DNA of 11,141 bases, taken from the NCBI GenBank assembly GCA_003022005.1, contig PXRQ01000116.1, positions 1-11,141 of the forward strand. Reading direction: 5' to 3'. Below, in pieces: positions 6,624 to 11,141 of the stretch (positions within the stretch are counted from its first letter, which is position 1; the number at the start of each line of letters is the position of its first letter). This DNA is from Halobacteriales archaeon QS_5_70_15. Its GTDB lineage: Archaea; Halobacteriota; Halobacteria; Halobacteriales; Haloarculaceae. The position numbers were made by a program, and so were the translations under genes. The notes under the pieces are model-generated. The model saw only the letters and a program-made list of their open reading frames with translations. It made no database searches and was not told the origin of the DNA.

Positions 6624-7964
6624 CTACACCAGGCTGCGACCGTCGAGTTCGGCGCGGTCGACGTCGACCTCGAGCAGTTCGAGCAGCGTCGGGGCGATGT
6701 CGAACAGGTCGGCGTCGGCGATCCGGGCGTCGTCGTCGACGAACAGGCAGGCGTTGTCGAACGAGTGCATCCCGTTGCGCGGGCCGGTGCCGAACACCGC
6801 CTCGTCGCCCTTGAAGCCCGCCTTCAGGTCGAAGCCGTGGTTCGGGATCACGACCAGGTCCGGCGCGATGTCGTCGTGGTCGCCGCGGAACGCTTCCTCC
6901 TTGGTGACGATCCGGTCCGCGACCGGCTTCCCGTCGGGGCCCTCCAGGGCCTCGAGGGCCTCCTTGAGCTCCGCGCGCGTGGACTCGTACTCGTCCTGCG
7001 GGACGCTCCCTCTGGGCTCCCGACCCTCGAGATTGAGGTAGAACCGCCCGGGGATGAGCGAGTAGGCCCGGGTCTCGTCGGCGATGTCCTCGAGCGAGTC
7101 GTGGTCGTCGGTGCGGTAGGAGAGCCAGCCCTCCGCCTCGAGCCACGCGTTGAAGTGGACCTCGTAGTCCAGGGAGGTGAACCCGTGGTCGCTCGCGACG
7201 ACCATCGTCACGCCGTCGGGGAGCGCCTCCCGCAGCTGTCCCAGGTAGCGGTCGACCTTCCGGTAGAACTCCAGGAACGCCTCCCTGTTCTCCCCGTCGC
7301 GCTCGTAGTCCCGGAACAGGAAGTGGTTGACCCGGTCGGTGGTCATGAACACGCCGAAGAACAGGTCCCAGTCGTCCTTGTCGACGTACCGCCTGAACGC
7401 CTCGTAGCGGGCGTCGAGGGTCTCGTGGGCGTCCTCCATGAACTCGGTCTTGTCCTCGTCGTGGCCGAGTTTGGCGTTCACGTCGATGCGGTAGTTCGAG
7501 TTCTCGAGGTCGTCGCGGAGGTCGTCCGGGGAGGATGCCTTCTCCACGGAGGGCGAGAGGAACCCGCTGACCATCCGCTGGACGTTCCGCTGCGGCGGGA
7601 ACGTGACGGGGACGTTCATCACGGTGGCGTCCCGACCGTCGTCGGCCACGCGGTCCCAGAGCCGGGTGGCCCGGACGTCCTGTCCCATCGGGACGTACGT
7701 GTCGTACGAGCCGTTCTCGCGGTCCTGGAAGCCGTAGACGCCGGTCTCGCCGGGGTTCACGCCGGTCGTCAGCGCCGGCCAGCAGGCGCTCGACTCCGGG
7801 GGGACGATGCTGTCGATGGCACCGCCGCTCCCCTCCCGGGCGAGGGCGGTGAGGTTCGGAAAGACGTCCGGATTGTCCGCGATCAGGCTGTGGGGCACGC
7901 CGTCGATACCGAAGAAGGCGACGCGAGGCCCGTCGCTGCCGCGGAGCCGGTCGAACAGACCCAT
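6624..7964 (-). CDS. Alkaline-phosphatase-superfamily phosphodiesterase / nucleotide pyrophosphatase-like protein
   Basis: The 446-residue protein matches the type I phosphodiesterase/NPP branch of the alkaline phosphatase superfamily, which uses two metal ions to hydrolyse phosphodiester or phosphomonoester bonds. Visible metal ligands are Asp21 (FFGIDGVPHS), Asp210 and His214 (TTDRVNHFLF), Asp259-His260 (VVASDHGF) and His400 (RNGMHSFDN). The likely nucleophile is Ser58 (PPESSACWPALTTGVNPG), in place of the Thr of eukaryotic NPPs. A helical cap with many charged residues occupies about 140-200. There is no signal or anchor sequence, so it should be cytoplasmic. The true substrate (nucleotide, phospholipid head group or sugar phosphate) cannot be deduced, and no biosynthetic partner is adjacent. 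The ATG at 7964 is the first in frame. Confidence 0.9.
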   Translation of the reverse strand: MGLFDRLRGSDGPRVAFFGIDGVPHSLIADNPDVFPNLTALAREGSGGAIDSIVPPESSACWPALTTGVNPGETGVYGFQDRENGSYDTYVPMGQDVRATRLWDRVADDGRDATVMNVPVTFPPQRNVQRMVSGFLSPSVEKASSPDDLRDDLENSNYRIDVNAKLGHDEDKTEFMEDAHETLDARYEAFRRYVDKDDWDLFFGVFMTTDRVNHFLFRDYERDGENREAFLEFYRKVDRYLGQLREALPDGVTMVVASDHGFTSLDYEVHFNAWLEAEGWLSYRTDDHDSLEDIADETRAYSLIPGRFYLNLEGREPRGSVPQDEYESTRAELKEALEALEGPDGKPVADRIVTKEEAFRGDHDDIAPDLVVIPNHGFDLKAGFKGDEAVFGTGPRNGMHSFDNACLFVDDDARIADADLFDIAPTLLELLEVDVDRAELDGRSLV

Positions 7965-7985
7965 GTGCCGAAAACCGGGAGGCGA

Positions 7986-7996
7986 CTACATGAAGC
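7986..7996 (-). promoter_or_regulatory. Weak TATA-like region of the phosphodiesterase gene
   Basis: The minus strand around here reads GCTTCATGTAG, the most AT-rich sequence about 27 bp before the ATG at 7964. It overlaps an 8-bp palindrome, GAAGCTTC (7991-7998), which could be a regulator site. The match to a TATA box is poor. Confidence 0.3.
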
Positions 7997-8104
7997 TTCT
8001 TGCTTACGATCGTCTCGACCCGTCCGGGGGCAGAAACCGCCATCGCTCGCGCCGCTCGTGTCCGTGCCCTCCCCCGTCCGGGGCCCCCCGTCCAGCCGGC
8101 CGTA

Positions 8105-8224
8105 TCACACCTCCGGTCGGCCCCCTTCGTCCGGTGCCCGCTCCGGGTCGAAGTTCTCCGGCACCACCGTCTCGTGGGCGATACCGACAGTCGGACGGAC
8201 CGACTCGCGCTCGCTCGTGGCCAT
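8105..8224 (-). CDS. Small acidic hypothetical protein (39 residues)
   Basis: An ATG at 8224 opens a 39-codon frame ending in TGA at 8105-8107. The peptide begins MATSERESVRPTVGIAHETV and is rich in Glu, Asp and Pro with no hydrophobic segment, the composition expected of a real haloarchaeal protein. Most codons end in G or C. A TAATTTCTT box is centred about 32 bp upstream, so the gene has a plausible promoter of its own and the ATG at 8224 is preferred over in-frame starts further up (frame open to 8350). I do not recognise the family and assign no function. It stands alone between the phosphodiesterase and pyrophosphatase genes on the same strand. Confidence 0.5.
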   Translation of the reverse strand: MATSERESVRPTVGIAHETVVPENFDPERAPDEGGRPEV

Positions 8225-8251
8225 ACCAGCGGGTCGGGCCCACGGACACAA

Positions 8252-8260
8252 GAAATTACC
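8252..8260 (-). promoter_or_regulatory. TATA-like box of the 39-residue protein gene
   Basis: Minus-strand GGTAATTTC(TT) is the only strong AT-rich element between the pyrophosphatase and phosphodiesterase genes. It is about 32 bp before the ATG at 8224. Its presence is a main reason to believe the small gene. Confidence 0.45.
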
Positions 8261-8280
8261 CATACGCATAACACATTCGG

Positions 8281-8303
8281 GCTCCGATCCGGATGATCGG
8301 AGC
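8281..8303. repeat. Perfect inverted repeat, 9-bp arms
   Basis: GCTCCGATC (8281-8289) and GATCGGAGC (8295-8303) are exact reverse complements around a 5-base centre, CGGAT. It lies about 20 bp upstream of the small gene's TATA-like box and about 140 bp after the pyrophosphatase stop. It could be a regulator operator or an RNA hairpin. A shorter GCAT/ATGC repeat (8305-8316) follows directly. Confidence 0.7.
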
Positions 8304-8412
8304 GCATACCGATGCGTCGCTCCCATCCGGACCGGACCGGTGATGCTCACGAATAATCCGATGACGGAGGTGGGAACGCCCCACGCCCGGGGCCGTTCCA
8401 GAGGCGATGGGC

Positions 8413-8442
8413 CCGACGGGCTGGTCGACGCCCGCCCGTCGG
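8413..8442 (-). terminator. Stem-loop directly after the pyrophosphatase stop
   Basis: CCGACGGG (8413-8420) pairs perfectly with CCCGTCGG (8435-8442), an 8-bp stem with a 14-nt loop beginning one base after the ppa stop codon. No T-run follows on the transcribed strand, so it may protect the mRNA 3' end rather than terminate by itself. Its 8-14-8 geometry is the same as the stem-loop at 4963-4992. Confidence 0.45.
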
Positions 8443-8443
8443 T

Positions 8444-8977
8444 TCAGCCGAAGTGCTGTCGGTAGAGTTCCTGGGCGTGCTCGATGGCGTCCATCGCGGC
8501 CTGCCTGTCCTCCCAGCCGAGCGTCTCGACCTCCTTGTCCTCCTCCAGGTTCTTGTAGGTGGAGAAGAACTCGTCGATCTCGTCGATGGTCTGCTGTGGG
8601 ACGTCCTCGAGGTCCCGCAGGTGGTTGAACCGGGGGTCCTCCGTCGGGACGGCGATGACCTTGTCGTCCTGCTCGCCGTCGTCGTCCATCCGCATCAGCG
8701 CGATGGGCCGCGCCTCGATGATACACCCCGGGAAGGTCCGGTCCTCGACGAGGACGAGCACGTCGAACGGGTCCTCGTCGTCGTAGTACGACCGCGGGAT
8801 GAACCCGTAGTCAGAGGGGTAGTGGACGTTCGAGTGGAGCACTCGGTCGAGGACGACTCCCGGGACGTCCTTGTCGTACTCGTACTTGTTGCGCTCGCCT
8901 TTCAGACACTCGACGACCGCGTAGATCTCCTCGGGCGGGTTCGGTCCCGTCTCGAGGTCCTCCCAGAGGTTCGCCAT
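8444..8977 (-). CDS. ppa: Soluble inorganic pyrophosphatase, family I
   Basis: The 177-residue protein hydrolyses pyrophosphate to two phosphates, pulling biosynthetic reactions forward. It has the family I active site: Glu23 and Lys31 in VVECLKGERNKYEYD, the signature DEDPFD (67-72) supplying metal-binding Asp67, Asp69 and Asp72, DDKVIAVP (104-111) with Asp104 and Lys106, and YKNLE (141-145) with Tyr141-Lys142. Length matches the E. coli enzyme (about 175 residues), and it is strongly acidic as expected for a salt-in cytoplasm. The ATG at 8977 has a CTTTTT box centred about 27 bp upstream, giving a leaderless mRNA. The gene is transcribed alone, divergent from the PadR-like regulator. Confidence 0.96.
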   Translation of the reverse strand: MANLWEDLETGPNPPEEIYAVVECLKGERNKYEYDKDVPGVVLDRVLHSNVHYPSDYGFIPRSYYDDEDPFDVLVLVEDRTFPGCIIEARPIALMRMDDDGEQDDKVIAVPTEDPRFNHLRDLEDVPQQTIDEIDEFFSTYKNLEEDKEVETLGWEDRQAAMDAIEHAQELYRQHFG

Positions 8978-8999
8978 ACTCCGGGATGCGGTTGGTTCC

Positions 9000-9007
9000 G
9001 AAAAAGC
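9000..9007 (-). promoter_or_regulatory. TATA-like box of ppa
   Basis: Minus-strand GGCTTTTTCG contains this T-run, centred 27 bp before the ppa ATG at 8977. It is one half of the divergent ppa / PadR-like promoter region (8978-9162), which also contains an exact TCACGTGA palindrome at 9071-9078. Confidence 0.5.
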
Positions 9008-9126
9008 CCTTTCGGGACGGCGACAGTCGAGTCGGGTCCCGGGTCCGACCGTACACGTCCGTCCATTTCATCACGTGAGAATACGCCAGTGCCCCCCGAA
9101 CGCCCCGTTCAGTTCGTAGCTGTTTG

Positions 9127-9145
9127 CCAAATGTTAAGTACTTGG
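9127..9145 (+). promoter_or_regulatory. TATA region and imperfect palindrome of the PadR-like gene (candidate operator)
   Basis: CCAAATGTTAAGTACTTGG has arms CCAAaT and AcTTGG around the AT-rich centre GTTAAGTA. The centre is about 27 bp before the ATG at 9163 and so is probably the TATA box. A palindrome covering the TATA box directly upstream of a winged-helix regulator is a natural site for autorepression, but the match is imperfect (12 of 19 positions symmetric). Confidence 0.45.
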
Positions 9146-9162
9146 GAAACGTCCATACTGCT

Positions 9163-9522
9163 ATGTCAGAGGCTCAGACAGTTGATGGCACGCCCGGCAT
9201 CGCGAGCGAACTCACCGCGTTCCAGCGGAACATCCTGACCATCCTGGCCGACGAGGCCCGGTACGGGCTCGCGATCAAGCGCGAACTCGAGTCGTACTAC
9301 GACTCCGAGGTCAACCACGGTCGGCTCTACCCGAACCTCGACGACCTCGTGGAGATGGGGCTCGTCGAGAAGAGCGAACTCGACAAGCGAACCAACGAGT
9401 ACGCCCTCACCGAGGAGGGACTCGAGGCCGTCTTCGGACAGCTCGGGTGGGTGTTCTCCAACGTCGCGACCGGCGACGGCCGGGGGGACGAACTCCACGA
9501 GCTGGTCGACCAGTTCGAGTGA
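9163..9522 (+). CDS. PadR-like winged-helix transcriptional regulator
   Basis: This 119-residue DNA-binding protein has a winged helix-turn-helix spanning about residues 17-92: helix 1 (TAFQRNILTILAD), the YGLAIKRELESYY helix, the recognition region VNHGRLYPNLDDLVEMGLV (50-68) and the wing KSELDKRTNEYALTEEG (70-86). The 'YG-xx-I...L...GRLYP-L-xLxxxGLV' order is the PadR hallmark. The short C-terminal part (90-119) is too small for the large PadR-s1 dimerisation domain, so it belongs to the compact class. No ligand pocket is visible, and its targets are unknown; itself and the divergent ppa are the simplest guesses. The ATG at 9163 is chosen over 9124 because the TATA-like box overlaps the longer version's start. 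The antisense strand carries an open frame from the rnhA operon. Confidence 0.88.
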   Translation: MSEAQTVDGTPGIASELTAFQRNILTILADEARYGLAIKRELESYYDSEVNHGRLYPNLDDLVEMGLVEKSELDKRTNEYALTEEGLEAVFGQLGWVFSNVATGDGRGDELHELVDQFE

Positions 9523-10149
9523 CGCGACGACGCCCGGACCGGTGGCCGGGCTCTCCTTCTGCGACGCGACGGCTCTCGCCCGAGCCCCCGCGGCGACGGC
9601 GGCCGGCACCGGAAGACGCTGGCGACGTCGACGGTCCGTCCGGCGCGGAGCCCCGCGGCACTCAACCACACGCCCGGTAGCGCGAGTAACTCCACGACGA
9701 CCGCCGGCCGGCTGTCGGAGCTGGCCGGGACGGTTCGCCCCGTGGACGGGCCCGTGGGCCTCCTCGACCGCCTCTGCCAGCGCGCGGTTGTGGGCCTCCA
9801 CGTCGTCCCACTCCTCGGGGTCGCCGGTCCCGTCGAGCGGCACCTCCACCGCCCGGTCGACGTCGTCGACGCGTTCGACCCGGACGACGCCGTCCTCGAC
9901 CCACTCCGTCGGGTGGAGCACGAGGACCTCGCCGCGGCCCGCCGAGCGGCGGCGTGCGGTGTAGTCGTGTGCGGCGAGGAGCCGCCCGCGGCGCTCGCGG
10001 TAGGCCGCCGCCTCGTTCCCGTCGACCGCGTCGCGTGCCAGCCGCGTCAGCCGCTCGGCCTCCTCCACGACCGACTCGGGGAGCGGCCGGTCGGGGTCGC
10101 CCCCCTCGTCGGACTCCGCGTCGGGGTCGTCGTTAGCCTCGGCCGTCAT
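9166..10149 (-). pseudogene. rnhA-operon protein (DUF7108-like), C-terminus apparently lost
   Basis: The frame opens at the ATG at 10149, 17 nt inside the end of rnhA, with GAGG at 10155-10158 as a ribosome-binding site. Residues 1-139 (10149 down to 9733) look like the haloarchaeal 'rnhA operon protein': an acidic start, then EEAERLTRLARDAV, AAAYRERRGRLLAAHDYTAR, VLHPTEWVEDGVV, VDRAVEVPL and AHNRALAEAVEEAHGPVHGAN. From memory, intact members continue with a conserved AFADFMGNHYAR-type segment and total roughly 180-190 residues; none of the three minus-strand frames below 9733 shows it. Codon quality also drops there (CGT, CGA, GGT, GTT, ACT). The frame stays open to a TGA at 9166-9168, antisense through the whole PadR-like gene, which I regard as accidental. 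Function unknown. It is either a truncated gene still expressed or a decaying one; the N-terminal call is firm, the 3' end is not. Confidence 0.6.
9532..9560 (+). terminator. Putative terminator of the PadR-like gene
   Basis: GCCCGG (9532-9537) pairs with CCGGGC (9546-9551), with ACCGGT in the loop. The pyrimidine run TCTCCTTCT (9552-9560) follows. It starts ten bases after the PadR-like stop codon and has the hairpin plus T-rich layout of an intrinsic terminator. Confidence 0.45.
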
Positions 10150-10732
10150 CGAGTGCCTCGTTGGCGAGTTCGTCCGCGCGGTCGTTTATCTCCCGCGGTA
10201 CGTGCTCGATGGACCACCGCTCGAACGACTCGAGCAGTTCGCGGACCCGGACCCGCCGCTCGCGAAGGTCGGGATCGTTCGTGTCCCACTCCCCGCGGAC
10301 CTGTCTGACGATCAGTTCGGAGTCCCCGCGGACGGCCACCTCCTCGAAGCCGAAGTCGGCCGCGACCTCGAGCGCCCGGATCAGCGCCTCGTACTCCGCG
10401 CGGTTGTTGGTCGACCGGCCGATGCGCTCGCCACCCTCGGCAGCGATGCCGTCGTCGGTGACGAGGGCGTAGCCGACGGCCGACGGCCCCGGGTTCCCGC
10501 GGCAGGCCCCGTCGAAGTAGACGTGCGCACGGCCGCCCCCCTCCCTCAGGAGCCCGACGAGCCGCCCCGGGTCGCTCCCCTGGACGACGACCTTCCCCTC
10601 GTAGGCGACGGCGGTCGCGCCCCCGTGACTCGCCCGCCACCGCTCGTGGTCGGTGTTCCCCGGACCCACCGCGACGCCGGCGGACTCCAGGCGCTCCCGT
10701 GCCGCGGTCGGGTCGCACTCGATGACGGGCAT
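10133..10732 (-). CDS. rnhA: Ribonuclease HI with N-terminal extension
   Basis: The 199-residue enzyme cuts the RNA strand of RNA-DNA hybrids (R-loops, primers, embedded ribonucleotides). The RNase H domain spans about 69-192, with catalytic Asp74 (VYFDGACRGNPGPS), Glu114 (STNNRAEYEAL), Asp137 (VRGDSELIVRQVRG) and Asp187 (NDRADELANEA), and the conserved His at 177 (IEHVPREIN). The basic protrusion of E. coli RNase HI is absent, as in archaeal members. Residues 1-66 form an extra domain in which ATAVAYEGKVVVQG (39-52) resembles the TBP-like substrate-binding domain of RNase HIII. The ATG at 10732 is preferred to a GTG at 10756 because a CTTATCA box lies about 28 bp upstream. It is first in a two-gene operon with the DUF7108-like gene, overlapping by 17 nt, and divergent from tfb. 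Confidence 0.94.
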   Translation of the reverse strand: MPVIECDPTAARERLESAGVAVGPGNTDHERWRASHGGATAVAYEGKVVVQGSDPGRLVGLLREGGGRAHVYFDGACRGNPGPSAVGYALVTDDGIAAEGGERIGRSTNNRAEYEALIRALEVAADFGFEEVAVRGDSELIVRQVRGEWDTNDPDLRERRVRVRELLESFERWSIEHVPREINDRADELANEALDDGRG

Positions 10733-10756
10733 CGCCAACCCCTCTGCGCATCCCAC

Positions 10757-10763
10757 TGATAAG
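10757..10763 (-). promoter_or_regulatory. TATA box of the rnhA operon
   Basis: Minus-strand CTTATCA, centred about 28 bp before the ATG at 10732, supports that start and a leaderless operon mRNA. It sits in the 151-bp divergent region shared with tfb. Confidence 0.5.
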
Positions 10764-10845
10764 CGTGGCGGTGATCGCCGGAACCGAGGGTCCGTCCTCC
10801 CGGACCGGAGCCGACCGGACGGATCGTCAGTGGCGTCGACCCCCA

Positions 10846-10854
10846 GATTTTATG
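10846..10854 (+). promoter_or_regulatory. TATA box of the tfb gene
   Basis: GATTTTATG is a strong AT-rich box in GC-rich surroundings. Its centre at about 10850 predicts a start of transcription near 10877, giving a leader of only a few bases before the TFB ATG at 10884. Confidence 0.55.
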
Positions 10855-10878
10855 TAGCCCGGTACTACTACGGTAAAA

Positions 10879-10887
10879 ATGCGATGA
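10879..10887 (+). promoter_or_regulatory. Two-codon upstream ORF (ATG CGA TGA) overlapping the tfb start
   Basis: An ATG at 10879 lies 29 bp after the TATA centre, about where the mRNA should begin. It is followed by CGA and then TGA, whose first two bases are the T and G of the TFB ATG (ATGA at 10884-10887). A leaderless ribosome starting at the first AUG would make Met-Arg, stop, and would have to reinitiate at the overlapping AUG. Present by sequence; its use is inferred. Confidence 0.35.
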
Positions 10888-11141
10888 AACGGCCCACACG
10901 TCAGCGGGAGCGCGAGGGGGATCGCCAGGAGGAGACCGCGGAGGAGGAGGCCGCCCGGACCTGCCCCGAGTGTGGTGCCGACCGGATCGTGAAGAGCTCC
11001 GACAGGGGCGAGCTCGTCTGTGACGAGTGCGGGCTCGTCGTCGAGGAGGAACACATCGACCGGGGGCCGGAGTGGCGGGCGTTCAACCACTCCGAACGAC
11101 AGAACAAGTCCCGCGTGGGCGCCCCCACCACCCAGACCATG
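10884..11141 (+). CDS. tfb: Transcription initiation factor IIB (TFB), N-terminal part, cut by window end
   Basis: The first 86 codons are present and the frame runs off the right edge; a full TFB has about 310-330 residues. TFB bridges the TBP-TATA complex and RNA polymerase and helps place the start site. Visible here are a basic then Glu-rich N-terminus (KRPTRQREREG), the zinc ribbon with Cys27, Cys30, Cys46 and Cys49 (TCPECG ... LVCDECGLVVEE), and the B-reader/B-finger region (RGPEWRAFNHSERQNKSRVGAP, 60-81). The two cyclin folds that bind TBP and the BRE lie beyond the window. Haloarchaea usually carry several tfb copies with different promoter preferences, so the paralogue number cannot be assigned. 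The ATG at 10884 gives the standard TFB N-terminus. Confidence 0.94.
   Translation, partial: MKRPTRQREREGDRQEETAEEEAARTCPECGADRIVKSSDRGELVCDECGLVVEEEHIDRGPEWRAFNHSERQNKSRVGAPTTQTM

Noticed and set aside
6765..8465. 566-codon plus-strand frame opposite the phosphodiesterase
   Set aside because: Its Val/Leu/Arg-rich sequence mirrors GAC/GAG-rich coding on the minus strand; it crosses two intergenic regions with their signals and has no domain pattern.
9542..9964. Plus-strand frames between the PadR-like gene and rnhA as a possible extra gene
   Set aside because: Arg/Pro/Ser-rich, no promoter, and much of it lies opposite the well-supported N-terminal part of the DUF7108-like gene.
1..11141. 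Mobile element, CRISPR, toxin-antitoxin or phage-defence system
   Set aside because: No transposase or integrase motif, no regularly spaced repeats, no terminal inverted repeats with target duplications, and no tRNA-flanked insertion. The direct repeats at 2543-2571 are too few and too closely spaced for a CRISPR.

Overview
The window looks like a chromosomal segment from a haloarchaeon (class Halobacteria). The evidence is very high GC, Asp/Glu-rich proteins poor in Lys, an archaeal transcription factor B gene running off the right edge, and AT-rich TATA-like boxes centred about 27 bp upstream of most first ATGs, as in leaderless haloarchaeal mRNAs. I see no rRNA, tRNA, insertion sequence, CRISPR array or phage gene. 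This is mostly housekeeping gene content.

Layout, left to right. (1) 179-1956, + strand: a TrpD2-like (anthranilate phosphoribosyltransferase-family) protein whose stop codon overlaps the start of a RecA/Rad55-fold protein with a ruined Walker A loop. (2) 2000-2533, +: a cytosolic cyclophilin, convergent with a subtilisin-like protease that has no signal peptide (2596-3633, -). (3) 3908-4960, +: a zinc alcohol dehydrogenase, convergent with an amidase-signature hydrolase (5018-6337, -), with a stem-loop between them. The amidase may be preceded by a 39-codon leader ORF that overlaps its start. (4) 6624-7964, -: an alkaline-phosphatase-superfamily phosphodiesterase. Upstream of it lies a probable 39-residue orphan protein (8105-8224, -) and then the inorganic pyrophosphatase gene (8444-8977, -). 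(5) 9163-9522, +: a PadR-like winged-helix regulator, divergent from ppa, with an imperfect palindrome over its own TATA box. (6) 9733-10732, -: the rnhA operon, RNase HI followed with a 17-nt overlap by the 'rnhA operon protein' (DUF7108-like). The downstream gene loses its recognisable sequence after residue 139, and its frame then stays open through the whole antisense strand of the PadR gene. (7) 10884-11141, +: the first 86 codons of a TFB gene, preceded by a two-codon upstream ORF.

The genes form several short independent units rather than one pathway. The coupled pairs are the TrpD2-like/RecA-like pair and rnhA/DUF7108. I did not find a clearly new multi-gene system. The observations most worth following are the disrupted DUF7108 gene, the two ATGA-type upstream ORFs (before tfb and before the amidase), the orphan 39-residue gene beside a perfect 23-nt inverted repeat, the RNase HIII-like N-terminal segment on RNase HI, and the translationally coupled degenerate RecA-fold protein.
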